Positions 46,517 through 56,090 are shown, numbered from the stretch's first letter. The stretch is 64,000 nucleotides of DNA from Glycomyces sp. TRM65418 (GCF_019710475.1 NZ_JAJFAX010000001.1:248001-312000); one strand, 5' to 3'. Notes: generated by a model not told the origin, from the letters alone. Numbers and translations: made by a program.

Positions 46517-47551
46517 ATGCCAGCAGCGAACCCGGACCCGGCCGCGCCGAACAGCACGGCGGGCAGGACGGCCTTGATCACCGGGATCACCGGCCAGGAC
46601 GGCTCCTACCTGGCTGAACTGCTGCTCGCCAAGGGCTATGCGGTGCACGGGATCGTGCGGCACACGTCGTCGCTCATCGCCAACACCTCGCGGCTCGACG
46701 CGGTCTATCAGGACCCGCACGAGTCGGAGCGCAAGCTGTTCCTGCACAAGGGGGACGTCACCGACGCCGGGATGCTGGTCAACCTCATCCGCGACATCCG
46801 GCCCGACGAGATCTACAACCTCGCCGCCCAGAGCCATGTGCGCGTCAGCTTCGACCTGCCCGAGTACACCGCGAACGTGACCGCGCTGGGGGCGATCCGG
46901 CTCCTGGAGGCGGTGCGCGCCAGCGGGATCGACACCCGGATCTACCAGGCGTCCACATCGGAGATGTTCGGGCTGGCCGCGCCGCCGCAGGACGAGACGA
47001 CGCCGTTCCACCCGCGCAGCCCGTACGGGGTCGCGAAGGTCTACGCGCACTGGGCGACGGTGAACTACCGCGAGTCCTACGGCATGTTCGCCGCGAGCGG
47101 CATCGCGTTCAACCACGAGAGCCCGCGCCGGGGCGAGACGTTCGTGACCCGCAAGATCACCCGCGCCGTCGCCCGGATCGCGGCGGGCCTGGAGAAGCAG
47201 GTCTTCCTCGGGAACCTCGACGCGGTGCGCGACTGGGGCTACGCCCCGGAGTACGCCGAGGCGATGTGGCTCATGCTCCAGCACGACGAACCGGTCGACT
47301 ACGTGATCGCCACCGGCAAACCGGCGACCGTCCGCGAATTCGCCGAGGCGGCCTTCGCGCACGCCGGGCTCGACTGGCGCGACCACATCGAGCACGACGA
47401 CCGCTACGAGCGTCCCGCCGAGGTCCCCGAGCTCACCGGCAACCCGGCGAAGATCGAGCGCGAGATCGGCTGGAAGGCGAAGGTCCACTGGGACGAACTC
47501 GCGCGGATCATGGTCGACGCGGACCGGAGGGCGCTGCAGAGCGGCACCTGA
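46517..47551 (+). CDS. gmd: GDP-mannose 4,6-dehydratase
   Basis: 344 residues, extended SDR. Converts GDP-mannose to GDP-4-keto-6-deoxymannose for fucose, rhamnose or related sugars. NADP motif [14 protein letters not shown]; catalytic STSEMFG and Y-x3-K in [12 protein letters not shown]; substrate region [18 protein letters not shown] at 46517 has AGGAAGG upstream; -10-like TAGACT lies at 46481-46486. No following reductase or epimerase gene is adjacent, so the final sugar is unknown. Confidence 0.95.
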   Translation: MPAANPDPAAPNSTAGRTALITGITGQDGSYLAELLLAKGYAVHGIVRHTSSLIANTSRLDAVYQDPHESERKLFLHKGDVTDAGMLVNLIRDIRPDEIYNLAAQSHVRVSFDLPEYTANVTALGAIRLLEAVRASGIDTRIYQASTSEMFGLAAPPQDETTPFHPRSPYGVAKVYAHWATVNYRESYGMFAASGIAFNHESPRRGETFVTRKITRAVARIAAGLEKQVFLGNLDAVRDWGYAPEYAEAMWLMLQHDEPVDYVIATGKPATVREFAEAAFAHAGLDWRDHIEHDDRYERPAEVPELTGNPAKIEREIGWKAKVHWDELARIMVDADRRALQSGT

Positions 47552-47686
47552 CCGGCGTCGCGATGCCGGCCTCGGACGCCGGAGACGCACGGGTCCGCCG
47601 GCGTCGCGGCCGGGGCCGGGGCCGGTAACGAGTCGAACATCGCGATCCGGAGCGCCCGCGCCGCCGGCGCGGTTACCATCGCGGGC

Positions 47687-48523
47687 ATGACTGATCTCCG
47701 CGCACCGGTACAGCTCAACGACGGCGTCGCCATGCCCCGCATCGGCTACGGCACCTACAAGGTCGGTGACGACGAGGCCCAGGAGGCCGTCGCGACCGCC
47801 CTCGAGACCGGGTACCGGCTGATCGACACGGCCGAGATGTACGGCAACGAAGTGGGCGTGGGGCGCGCCATCGCCGCCTCCGGCGTGCCGCGCGAGGAGG
47901 TCTTCCTGACCACGAAGGTCTGGAACGACCACCACGGCGCCGACGCCGCCCGCGCCGCGCTCGAGGCCTCGCTGGAGCGCCTGGGCACCGACTACCTCGA
48001 CCTGTACCTGATCCACTGGCCCTCCCCCAAGCAGGGCCTGTACCCCGAGACCTTCGCGGCGCTGCTCAAGGCCCGCGAGGAAGGGCTGATCCGCTCGGCG
48101 GGCGTCTCGAACTTCCTGCCCGAGCACCTCGAGCGCGTCTTCGAGGAGACCGAGACGTGGCCCTCGGTGAACCAGGTCGAGCTGCACCCGTACTTCAACC
48201 AGCCCGAGCTGCGCGCCTGGCAGGCCGAGCGCGGCATCGCCACCGAGTCGTGGGGGCCGCTCGGCCAGCGCACCGGCTCGGTCCTGGAGGAGCCCGCCGT
48301 CACGGCCGCGGCCGAGGCCCACGGGAAGAGCCCCGGCCAGGTGGTCATCCGCTGGCACCTGCAGAACGGCTGCATCGTGATCCCCAAGTCCTCCAAGGCG
48401 AGCCGCATCGCGGAGAACTTCGACGTGTTCGACTTCGCGCTGACGGAGGCCGAGATGGAGGCGATCGACGACCTGGAGACCGGGCGGCGCCAGGGCATCG
48501 ACCCCGGCGGCGATGAGCGATGA
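47687..48523 (+). CDS. Aldo/keto reductase (2,5-diketogluconate reductase type), copy 1
   Basis: 278 residues, TIM-barrel NADPH-dependent carbonyl reductase. The tetrad is visible: Asp and Tyr in IDTAEMYGNE, Lys in LTTKVW, His in YLIHWP. NADPH-site residues lie in VIPKSSKASRIAEN. ATG at 47687 follows TACCAT (47674-47679) by seven bases, leaderless. The next gene is a paralogue, so this is a tandem duplication. Confidence 0.92.
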   Translation: MTDLRAPVQLNDGVAMPRIGYGTYKVGDDEAQEAVATALETGYRLIDTAEMYGNEVGVGRAIAASGVPREEVFLTTKVWNDHHGADAARAALEASLERLGTDYLDLYLIHWPSPKQGLYPETFAALLKAREEGLIRSAGVSNFLPEHLERVFEETETWPSVNQVELHPYFNQPELRAWQAERGIATESWGPLGQRTGSVLEEPAVTAAAEAHGKSPGQVVIRWHLQNGCIVIPKSSKASRIAENFDVFDFALTEAEMEAIDDLETGRRQGIDPGGDER

Positions 48524-48626
48524 CGCCGGGGCGGCGGACGGCGCGGCGAGTCCCCCGAACCGACACGTCCCGTCCATTGCGCCAAGCGGCTTGGCAATCG
48601 CTTCCGCACTGAGTAGGCTCGCGCGC

Positions 48627-49454
48627 ATGAGCGAACTGAGCACTGCGATCACCATGTCGGGCGGCGCCGAGATCCCGCGTTACGGCTACGGCACCTTCAA
48701 GATCGACGACGACCGGGCGCAGGCCGCCGTCGAGACGGCCCTCGCCACGGGCTACCGGCTCGTGGACACCGCGGTCGGGTACCAGAACGAGGTCGGCGTC
48801 GGCCGCGCCATCGCCGCGTCGGGTCTCAAGCGCGAGGACGTCTTCCTGACGAGCAAGACCTGGGACCACGGCTACGACGAGGTCCGCCGGAACCTCCGGG
48901 AGTCCCTGGAGCGCCTCGGCACCGACTACCTCGACCTGTACCTCCTGCACTGGCCGCGGCCGGCGGTCGACAAGTACGTCGAGTCCTTCCAGGCGCTGCT
49001 CGACGCGCGCGCCGAGGGCCTCATCCGCTCGGCGGGCGTCTCGAACTTCACGATCGAGCACCTCGCCCGCGTCGAGTCCGAGACCGGGGCCGCCCCGGAG
49101 CTCAACCAGGTCGAGCTGCACCCGTACTTCAGCCAGCCCGAGCTGCGCGCCTACCACGACGAGCACGGCATCGTCACCGAGTCGTGGGGTCCGCTGGCCC
49201 TGCGCGGCGGCGGGCTGTTCGACGAACCGGTCGTCCAAGCGGTGGCCGAGGCCCGCGGCCGGACCGTGGCGCAGGTGGTGCTCCGCTGGAACCTCCAGCG
49301 CGGCAACGTGGTCATCCCGAAGTCGGAGACGCCCGAGCGGATCCGCGAGAACTGGGAGGTCCTCGACTTCGCCTTGACCGATGAGGACCTCGCGAAGATC
49401 GACGCGCTCGACACCGGGAACCGCCAGGGCGGCGACCCGCTCGACGTCAACTGA
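48627..49454 (+). CDS. Aldo/keto reductase, copy 2
   Basis: 275 residues, clear paralogue of the gene just upstream, sharing GTDYLDLYL, EGLIRSAGVSNF and NQVELHPYF blocks. The tetrad is kept: Asp/Tyr in VDTAVGYQNE, Lys in LTSKTW, His in YLLHWP. Differences around the active site (AVGY for AEMY) suggest another substrate. TAGGCT (48614-48619) lies seven bases before the ATG. An open frame 38 codons longer is not needed. Confidence 0.92.
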   Translation: MSELSTAITMSGGAEIPRYGYGTFKIDDDRAQAAVETALATGYRLVDTAVGYQNEVGVGRAIAASGLKREDVFLTSKTWDHGYDEVRRNLRESLERLGTDYLDLYLLHWPRPAVDKYVESFQALLDARAEGLIRSAGVSNFTIEHLARVESETGAAPELNQVELHPYFSQPELRAYHDEHGIVTESWGPLALRGGGLFDEPVVQAVAEARGRTVAQVVLRWNLQRGNVVIPKSETPERIRENWEVLDFALTDEDLAKIDALDTGNRQGGDPLDVN

Positions 49455-49463
49455 GGCGACGCC

Positions 49464-50150
49464 GTGGCCGCCTCGCTCATCGCCCTGGTGCACAGCCCGC
49501 TCACCGGGCCGAGCGCCTGGACGCCGGTGGCCGAAGCGCTGCGGCGACGCGGACGGACCGTGGCGGCGCCGACGCTCACCGAAGCGATCGGCGCCGCCCC
49601 GTCGCACTACGGAGCCGTCGCGGCCTCGGCCGGGCGGCAGATCACCGAAGCGGTCCAAGGCGAGGCGGTGACGCTGGTGGCGCACAGCGGCGCGGGCGCC
49701 CTGCTCCCGGCCATCGCCGAGGCGACGCCGGGCGTCGTCGGCGCGGTGTTCGTCGACGCGCTGCTCCCCCACCCGGGCGAGTCCTGGTTCGCGACCGCGC
49801 CGGAGCCGCTGCGAGAACACGTGCGGGCCTTGGCCGAGGGCGGCCTGCTGCCGAAGTGGACGGACTGGTTCCCCCCGGAGGCGATCGCCGAACTCCTCCC
49901 CGACCCCCGACTGCGCGAACGGTTCAGGGCGGAACTGCCGCGCGTCCCGCTGTCGTACTTCGAGGAGGCGGCCCCCGAGTCGAAGGCCTGGCCGCCGCCG
50001 AGATGCGCCTACGTGCGCTTGAGCGAGGCCTACCGGGACCAGGCGGACGAGGCGGTCCGCCGCGGCTGGCGAGTCCACGCCGTCGAAGGCGACCACCTGT
50101 CGATCCTCACCGACCCGGAACCGGTCGCCGAGTTCATCGCCCGCTGGTGA
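49464..50150 (+). CDS. Alpha/beta hydrolase
   Basis: 228 residues. Nucleophile elbow AHSGAGAL near residue 72, and a C-terminal His in EGDHLSIL. The acid is not certain. No signal peptide. GTG at 49464 lies nine bases after the aldo/keto reductase stop, so the two are likely co-transcribed. It resembles small esterases or haloalkane-type hydrolases; the substrate is unknown. Its last 17 bases overlap the converging hydrolase gene. Confidence 0.82.
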   Translation: MAASLIALVHSPLTGPSAWTPVAEALRRRGRTVAAPTLTEAIGAAPSHYGAVAASAGRQITEAVQGEAVTLVAHSGAGALLPAIAEATPGVVGAVFVDALLPHPGESWFATAPEPLREHVRALAEGGLLPKWTDWFPPEAIAELLPDPRLRERFRAELPRVPLSYFEEAAPESKAWPPPRCAYVRLSEAYRDQADEAVRRGWRVHAVEGDHLSILTDPEPVAEFIARW

Positions 50151-50970
50151 GGCCGAGGCGGTCGGCCAGGGCGGCGACGCCGTCGATCACTTCGGGGCCC
50201 TGGACCAGGGCCGGGTCGTTGTGCCCGGACGCCTCCACCGCCACCACGGTGACCGGGGTTCCCGCCGATTCGGCGGCATCGGCGACCGCCCGGCTCTGGC
50301 CGGCGGGCACGACCTCGTCGGACTCGCTGTAGATCACCACCACCGGGGCCTCGTTGCCCGCCAGGTGCTCGGTCACGGCGAACTCGTCCCGCAGGAGCAG
50401 TCCCACCGGCAGGATCGGGTAGTGCTTCTGGCCGACGGCGGCGAGGTCGGTGAACGGCGAGCGCAGGACCAGGCCGCCGGGGTCGACCTGTGCGGCCAGC
50501 GCGGCGGCGACGCCCGCGCCGAGGCTCTCGCCGAACAGCAGGATCCGCTCGGCCGCGAATCGGGTGCGCAGGTGGTCCCAGGCGGCCGCGGCGTCCTGCG
50601 CCAAGCCCTCCTCGGCGGGCGAGCCGGGATTGCCGCCGTAGCCGCGGTATTCGAGCAGCAGGACCGTGAACCCCTCGGCCGCGAGCGACTGGCCGAGGCC
50701 GATCCTGTCGCCCCGGTTGCCGGCGTTGCCGGGGGCGACGAGCACCGCGGTCTCGCGGTCGGCGGCGGCGTCGGGCGCGAGTTCCCACGCGGTGAGGTCG
50801 AGCCCGTCGTCCGTGCGCAACGCGACCTCGACGACGCCTTCGGGCAGGGGCGGCGTGGCCTGGTCGGGGTGGTAGACGAGGGCCCGCTGGCCGAGCCAGG
50901 CGGCGAGGAGCACCAGCGCCCCGACGAGGAGGGCGATGACGGCGATGCGCGCGATCGCGGCCCACGGCAT
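50134..50970 (-). CDS. Membrane-anchored alpha/beta hydrolase (BEM46-like)
   Basis: 278 residues. An N-terminal membrane helix (about 6-27) anchors a hydrolase with YRGYGGNPGSPAEEGL, nucleophile elbow GESLGAGVA, Asp in YSESDEVVP and His in EASGHNDPAL. This is the ABHD13/BEM46 pattern. The start is set at ATG 50970 because CATAAT (50978-50983) lies seven bases upstream; an ATG at 50979 overlaps that hexamer. It converges on and overlaps the preceding hydrolase gene by 17 bases. Confidence 0.85.
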   Translation of the reverse strand: MPWAAIARIAVIALLVGALVLLAAWLGQRALVYHPDQATPPLPEGVVEVALRTDDGLDLTAWELAPDAAADRETAVLVAPGNAGNRGDRIGLGQSLAAEGFTVLLLEYRGYGGNPGSPAEEGLAQDAAAAWDHLRTRFAAERILLFGESLGAGVAAALAAQVDPGGLVLRSPFTDLAAVGQKHYPILPVGLLLRDEFAVTEHLAGNEAPVVVIYSESDEVVPAGQSRAVADAAESAGTPVTVVAVEASGHNDPALVQGPEVIDGVAALADRLGLTSGR

Positions 50971-51033
50971 AAGGGCCATTATGCAGGCGACGGGCGGCTC
51001 GTGACGGCCGCATCGAACCGGAGGCCGGCTGCG

Positions 51034-51669
51034 TCAGCCTATGCCGTGGCGGACCGCCCACAGCGCGGCCTGGGTGCGGTCGGCGGCGTCGATGCGCCTG
51101 AGCAGGTTCGTGACGTGGGTCTTGACGGTCTTCTCCGAGACGCCGAGGGCCCGTGCGATCTGGCGGTTGGTCTGCCCTTTGGCGATCAGGCCGAGGACCT
51201 GACTCTCCCTCGGGGTGAGCGACGGGGTGGACGCGGCGTTGCCGTTGCCGCTCATGAGGCCCCGCATCGCGACGGGCGAGAGCAGCATCTGTCCGGCATG
51301 GACGGTGCGGATGGCGTTCGCCAGCGCGTCGGGGTCGATGTCCTTGTACACGAACCCGGCGGCTCCGGCGGCCATGGCGGCCGGGACGCGTTCGGCGTCG
51401 GTGGCCGAGGTGAGGACCAGGATCCGCGGGCAGTCGGCGGCCCGGGACCCGCCGCCGAGGCGTTCGAGGACGCCTTGGCCGTCGAGGCCGGGCATCTTGA
51501 GGTCGAGGAGGACCACGTCGGGCGCGAGGTCGTCGATGGCCTTCAGGGCCTCCTCGCCGTCGCCGGCCTCGCCGACGACGGCGAAGTCGGGTTCGAGTTC
51601 GAGGTAGCCGCGCAGGCCGCGGCGGACCACGGGGTGGTCGTCGACGAGCAGGAGTCGGATCTCAGCCAC
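51034..51669 (-). CDS. NarL/FixJ-family response regulator
   Basis: 211 residues. The receiver domain has acidic pocket VDDH, phospho-acceptor Asp56 (LLDLKMPG) and Lys (VYKDID). The LuxR-type helix-turn-helix at about 148-205 has LTPRESQVLGLIAKGQTNRQIA and SEKTVKTHVTNLLRR (read in two parts). It overlaps the histidine kinase gene by eight bases and forms its cognate pair. Targets are unknown. Confidence 0.95.
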   Translation of the reverse strand: MAEIRLLLVDDHPVVRRGLRGYLELEPDFAVVGEAGDGEEALKAIDDLAPDVVLLDLKMPGLDGQGVLERLGGGSRAADCPRILVLTSATDAERVPAAMAAGAAGFVYKDIDPDALANAIRTVHAGQMLLSPVAMRGLMSGNGNAASTPSLTPRESQVLGLIAKGQTNRQIARALGVSEKTVKTHVTNLLRRIDAADRTQAALWAVRHGIG

Positions 51670-52873
51670 GGTCGGCCTCGCTCTCGTCGTCGGGGGCGCT
51701 GTCGAGGCGGAGGGTGACGACGGTGCCTTCGCCGGGGGCGGTCGCGAGGTCGAGGTCGCCGCCGAGGGCCTTGGCGCGTTCGCGCATCGAGAGCAGGCCG
51801 AGGCCGCGCGTGGCGGCTTCGGCGGCGTCGAAGCCGACGCCGTCGTCGGCGATCTCGATCCGGTCCGAGGCGATCATGATGCGGACGTGGGCGGCCTTGG
51901 CGTGCCGGAAGGCGTTGCCGAGGGCCTCCTGGACGAGCCGGAGCACTTCGACCTCGCCGTCCCGGGAGAGGTCCACCGGCGAGCGGACCTCGAAGGCGAC
52001 CTCGGTGTCGTGCAGGCGGTCCAGGAGCGCGACATGGCGTCGGAGGGTCTCGACCAGGCCGTGGACGTCGAGGTCGGCGGGTCGCAGCTCGACGATGACG
52101 CCGCGCAGTTCGGTGATCGCCTCGGCCGCGAGCGCCTCGACCTCGCCGAGCCGCGCGACGGCGGCCCCGGGGTCGGTGTCGACGAGCTTGCAGGCGGCGC
52201 GGGCCGAGAGCCGCAGGGAGAAGAGGCGCTGCATGACCGCGTCGTGGAGTTCGCGGGCGAGGCGGTTGCGCTCTTCGACGACGGTGAGCTCGCGGCTGCG
52301 CTCGTACAGGCGGGCGTTGGTGATCGCGATGGCGGCGTGGGAGGCGAGCAGTTCGATGAGCTCGGTGTCGGCCTCGGAGAAGCCGGGCCTGCCGAGGTCG
52401 TTGGTGAGCACCACGATGCCGAGGATCCGGTCGCCGTCGAGGATGGGGACGCCGAGGAGCGCGGCCATGGCCGGGTGGGCCTTGGGCCACCAGCGGTAGC
52501 GGGGGTCGCGGCGCAGGTCGTCGAGGCGGATCGGCTCGGTCTCGGTGAGGATCGCGGCGAGCATGCCGTGCTGGCGCGGGAGCGGCCCGATCTTCAGGCG
52601 CTGCTCCTCGCCGATGCCGTCGGTGATGAACTCGGCGAAGCCGCCTTCGTCGTCGGGGATGCCGATCGCGGCGTAATCGGCGCCGACCAGGCGCCGGGCC
52701 GAGGAGACGATCACTTCGAGCACCTGGCGCACGGACAGGTGCCGGGTGATCGCGCCGACGGCCGCCGACACCTCGTGCAGCAGCGCGGCGGGCTCCGAGA
52801 AGGACGCCGCAGGGGCGGGTCCCGTCGAAGCGGGCCCCGCAGGAGCGGGTTCGGCCGAATGGGAGGCGGTCAC
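51662..52873 (-). CDS. GAF-domain sensor histidine kinase (HisKA_3)
   Basis: 403 residues, soluble. A short Ala/Pro/Gly-rich head, a GAF domain at about 45-190 (LSVRQVLEVIVSSARRLVGADYAA), the HisKA_3 dimerisation domain with His210 in RLARELHDAVMQRL, and an HATPase domain with DDGVGF and GLGLLSMRERA. It is of the DevS/NarX-like class that senses small molecules or redox through GAF. The start is GTG 52873: TATATT (52880-52885) lies six bases before it, while a GTG at 52891 precedes that hexamer. Confidence 0.92.
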   Translation of the reverse strand: MTASHSAEPAPAGPASTGPAPAASFSEPAALLHEVSAAVGAITRHLSVRQVLEVIVSSARRLVGADYAAIGIPDDEGGFAEFITDGIGEEQRLKIGPLPRQHGMLAAILTETEPIRLDDLRRDPRYRWWPKAHPAMAALLGVPILDGDRILGIVVLTNDLGRPGFSEADTELIELLASHAAIAITNARLYERSRELTVVEERNRLARELHDAVMQRLFSLRLSARAACKLVDTDPGAAVARLGEVEALAAEAITELRGVIVELRPADLDVHGLVETLRRHVALLDRLHDTEVAFEVRSPVDLSRDGEVEVLRLVQEALGNAFRHAKAAHVRIMIASDRIEIADDGVGFDAAEAATRGLGLLSMRERAKALGGDLDLATAPGEGTVVTLRLDSAPDDESEADRG

Positions 52874-52996
52874 GCTGCGAATATAGTCCACGAAGCGGCC
52901 GCCGGGCCTCCGTCGCTGGTCCTAGGACCTGCGGAGCAGGACGGACCGCGACCTCAGCCGGAGGCGTCGCGGCGCGGGCGGCCATAGCGTGGGGTC

Positions 52997-53752
52997 ATGA
53001 ACGACATGCTGCTTCCGCAAGTGCACGACCGCACCGCCATCGTCACCGGGGCCTCGGCGGGCCTCGGCGAGGCCCTCGCCGAGCGCCTGGCCGCCTCGGG
53101 CTGGGACCTGGTCCTGACCGCCCGGGGCGGCGAGCGTCTGGCGGCGGTCGCCGATCGGCTCGGCGCCCGGTACCTCGCCGGGGACGTCCGCGATCCCGGC
53201 CACCGCGAGGCCCTGGTGGCGCTGGCCGGCGACCGGCTCGACCTGCTCGTCAACAACGCGTCGACGCTGGGCGAAGTGCCGCTGCCCCGGCTGAGCGCGG
53301 CCGACCTGTCGGTCTGGCCGCGCCTGTTCGACGTGAACGTGGGGGCTCCGATCGCCTTGGCGCAGCAGGCGCTCCCGGTGCTGCGCGAGCGCGGCGGGGC
53401 GATCGTCAACATCACTTCGGACGCCGCGACCGGGCCGTACGCGACGTGGGGCCCGTACGGGGCGACGAAGGCCGCGCTCGACCAGCTGTCGAACGTGCTC
53501 GCCGCCGAGGAGCCCGCCGTCGCGGTGTGGGCGATCGACCCCGGCGAGATGGCGACGGGGATGCTGGCCGACGCGGTCGGCGAGGCCGACGCCGCCGAAG
53601 CGGATCCGCCCGCGACGGCCGCCGAGGCGATCGTCTCCATGATCGGGGCCCGATGGTGCACCTGCGACCGCGGCGCCCCCCAGAGCGGGCGCTACCTCGC
53701 CCGCGAGCACGCCGCGCTGCACACCCACACGTACGAGGAGGCACGGCCGTGA
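52997..53752 (+). CDS. Short-chain dehydrogenase/reductase coupled to a QueA-like gene
   Basis: 251 residues. NADP motif TGASAGLGEAL, NNAS, catalytic Ser in NITSDAA and Tyr-x3-Lys in YGATKAAL. The C-terminal part WCTCDRGAPQSGRYLAREHA is unusual. TAGCGT (52985-52990) is six bases before the ATG, leaderless. Its stop overlaps the next start (GTGA), so the two proteins are made together. Substrate unknown. Confidence 0.9.
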   Translation: MNDMLLPQVHDRTAIVTGASAGLGEALAERLAASGWDLVLTARGGERLAAVADRLGARYLAGDVRDPGHREALVALAGDRLDLLVNNASTLGEVPLPRLSAADLSVWPRLFDVNVGAPIALAQQALPVLRERGGAIVNITSDAATGPYATWGPYGATKAALDQLSNVLAAEEPAVAVWAIDPGEMATGMLADAVGEADAAEADPPATAAEAIVSMIGARWCTCDRGAPQSGRYLAREHAALHTHTYEEARP

Positions 53753-54759
53753 GCACCACGTTGACGTCCCCGTTCGAGTTCGCGCTCGACGCGGCCCTGG
53801 AGGCCGACCAGCCCGCGGAGGTCCGCGGCGCCTCCCGGTCGGACGTGCGGCTGCTGGTGTCGGACAAGGCGACCGGCGCGATCGCGCACCGGCACTTCGA
53901 GGACCTGCCGAGCCTGGTGCGCCCCGGGGACCTGCTCGTGGTCAACAACTCGACCACGCTCCCGGCGGCCGTGCCGACCCGGCAGGGTTTGGGGGTCCAC
54001 TTCTCGTCCACGCGACCCGACGGGTCGTGGCTGGTGGAGCTGCGCGACCGCGGCAAGCCCTACCTCGGCGAGGCGCCGGGCGGGATCGTGGACCTCCCCG
54101 GCGGGGTGGCGCTGCGTCTGGAGCGGTGGTTCGGCAAGCGGCTGTGGGTGACGCGGCCGCCGGTCGAGTCGGTGCCGGAGTACCTCGCGCGGCACGGCAG
54201 GCCGATCCGTTATTCGTACCTCGACCGCGCCTGGCCGTTGAGCGCCTACCAGACCGCCTTCGCCACCGTCCCCGGCTCAGCCGAGATGCCGAGCGCGGCA
54301 AGGCCGTTCACGCCGGAGATCGTCACGAGGCTGGTGTCGGCCGGCGTCGGGATCGCCCCGATCACGCTCCACACCGGGGTCGCGTCGCTCGAGAGCGACG
54401 AGGACCCGTACCCGGAGTGGTTCGAGGTCGGCGAGTACACGGCGCGGGCGGTGAACGCGGCGAGGGCCGCGGGGGCCCGCGTGATCGCCGTCGGCACGAC
54501 GGCGGTCCGGGCCTTGGAGAGCGCCGTGGTCGACGGCCGGGTCGTGGCGGCCTCGGGCCACACCGACCGGATCGTGTCGCGCGCGAACCCCGTGGCGGTG
54601 GTCGACGGCCTCCTCACGGGTTTCCACGAGCCGCGATCGACGCACCTCTCGATGCTGGAGGCGATCGGGGACACCGATCTGCTGCGCGAGTCCTACACGG
54701 CCGCGATCGGAGCCCGCTACCTCTGGCATGAATTCGGCGACGTCCACCTCATCGCGTGA
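53749..54759 (+). CDS. QueA-like protein (divergent SAM:tRNA ribosyltransferase-isomerase homologue)
   Basis: 336 residues with the QueA fold signature: DLLVVNNSTTLPA, ITLHTGVASL, VIAVGTTAVRALES and a C-terminal LLTGFHEPRSTHLSML. Classic QueA has PTAGLHF and TNFHLPxST; here these are PSAARPF and TGFHEPRST, so key positions differ. It is coupled to an SDR rather than to tgt, and no other queuosine gene is in the window. It may act on a substrate other than preQ1-tRNA. GTG at 53749 overlaps the SDR stop. Confidence 0.85.
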   Translation: MSTTLTSPFEFALDAALEADQPAEVRGASRSDVRLLVSDKATGAIAHRHFEDLPSLVRPGDLLVVNNSTTLPAAVPTRQGLGVHFSSTRPDGSWLVELRDRGKPYLGEAPGGIVDLPGGVALRLERWFGKRLWVTRPPVESVPEYLARHGRPIRYSYLDRAWPLSAYQTAFATVPGSAEMPSAARPFTPEIVTRLVSAGVGIAPITLHTGVASLESDEDPYPEWFEVGEYTARAVNAARAAGARVIAVGTTAVRALESAVVDGRVVAASGHTDRIVSRANPVAVVDGLLTGFHEPRSTHLSMLEAIGDTDLLRESYTAAIGARYLWHEFGDVHLIA

Positions 54760-54831
54760 GGCGCGGGCCGCCGGGGCCGGGCCTCCGGTCTCGGCAGTAC
54801 GCGCAGGTCGGGCACGCAGTAGCATGGACGT

Positions 54832-55257
54832 GTGGTGCATCCAGTGGGACCCGCGATGGGCGACGGGCCGAAGCGCCGGGCGCGCTTGGCGATTCCCGAC
54901 TCGCCTGTGGTCGCCGTGGTCACGGCGCTGATCACGCTGGCCTTCGCGGTGGTCCTGTTCCTCACGGCGCTGCCCGGCGAGGAGCGCGTGCTCTATTACG
55001 AGGGCCGCGAAGTGAGTCCGGGCGCGGTCTGCGAGGTCACCGGCGCCGACGGCGAGACCGAGCACCGCGCGTGCGCCGAGGTCGGCGAGGTCGAGACCCG
55101 GCCCACGGGCTGGAGCGTGCCGTCGGTCGTGATCGCCGCGGTCCTCGCCGGACTCGCCGGTGTAGTCCTCGCCGGCGTCCCGAAGCAGCTCAGGGAGCAC
55201 CGCGCGGAAGAGGCCGCCAGGTTGGCGCGCCTCACCGACGAGGACTTCAAGCGTTAG
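54832..55257 (+). CDS. Two-helix membrane protein of unknown function
   Basis: 141 residues. Helices at about 27-46 and 97-115, with an extracellular loop that contains two cysteines (GAVCEVTG, HRACAEVG), probably disulfide-linked. The C-terminal tail is cytoplasmic and charged. GTG at 54832 follows TAGCAT (54820-54825) by six bases. The last four bases overlap the converging SDR gene. Not recognised. Confidence 0.75.
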   Translation: MVHPVGPAMGDGPKRRARLAIPDSPVVAVVTALITLAFAVVLFLTALPGEERVLYYEGREVSPGAVCEVTGADGETEHRACAEVGEVETRPTGWSVPSVVIAAVLAGLAGVVLAGVPKQLREHRAEEAARLARLTDEDFKR

Positions 55258-56090
55258 TCGACGTAGATGTCCGGCTGGAAGTCGGTCTGGCCCGGGACGA
55301 CGGCGTAGCCGCTCAGGTCGGTGATCCCCTCCGCCGCCAGGAGGTCCTCCACCAGGACCGCGTTGCCGGTGTAGGCGTCGGGGTCCTTCGCGAGGATCGC
55401 CACCGCGGCGTCGGCGACGATCTCGGGTTTGCGGCTGCGGTCGATCATGGGCTGCCCGCCGAGGGCGAACTCCACGGCGGCCGTGGCGATGGTCGTCTTG
55501 GGCCACAGGCAGTTCGCGGCGATGCCCGGTTCGGTCTGGGCCGCGCCGAGGGTCATGATCGTCATGCCGTACTTGGTGGCGGTGTAGGGCCCGCCCTCGA
55601 ACCACCGGGCGTCGGTGTTCAGCGGCGGGCTGACGGTGAGCAGGTGGGCGTGGTCGGAGCCGCGCAGGTACGGCAGGGCGGCGCTGATGGTGGCGAAGGT
55701 GCCGCGCAGGTTGACGCCGGCGATGAGGTCGAACTTCTTCAGGCTCATCTCGCCGATGCCCGTGATGTCGAGCGCCGAGGCGTTGTTGACGCAGATGTCG
55801 AGTCCGCCGAACGCGGCCGCGGCGGTGTCGACGGCCTCGCCGACGGCCTCGGCGTCGCGCAGGTCGCCGACGATCGGGAGCGCCTGGCCTCCGGCCGCTT
55901 CCACGGCCTTCGCGGTCTCGTAGACCGTGCCGGGCAGTTTCGGATGGGGCTCGCCGGTCTTGGCGAACAGCGCCACCTTCGCTCCGGCCGCGCCGAGCGC
56001 GACCGCGATGGCCGCGCCGATGCCGCGGCTGGCGCCGGTGACGAATGCGGCCCGCCCGTTGAGCGCCTGAGTGTTGACGGCTCGCTCCAT
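55254..56090 (-). CDS. SDR-family dehydrogenase (HSDL2-like)
   Basis: 278 residues. NAD(P) motif TGASRGIGAAIA, NNASALDI, and Tyr-x3-Lys in GGPYTATKYGM. The conserved Ser position reads TVSPP, and LWPKTTIATAAVEF follows, which is the pattern of hydroxysteroid-dehydrogenase-like 2 proteins of peroxisomal or actinobacterial origin. Lipid or fatty-acyl substrates are likely. ATG at 56090 is preceded by GGAGG; -10-like TAGTAT lies near 56125. Confidence 0.88.
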   Translation of the reverse strand: MERAVNTQALNGRAAFVTGASRGIGAAIAVALGAAGAKVALFAKTGEPHPKLPGTVYETAKAVEAAGGQALPIVGDLRDAEAVGEAVDTAAAAFGGLDICVNNASALDITGIGEMSLKKFDLIAGVNLRGTFATISAALPYLRGSDHAHLLTVSPPLNTDARWFEGGPYTATKYGMTIMTLGAAQTEPGIAANCLWPKTTIATAAVEFALGGQPMIDRSRKPEIVADAAVAILAKDPDAYTGNAVLVEDLLAAEGITDLSGYAVVPGQTDFQPDIYVD

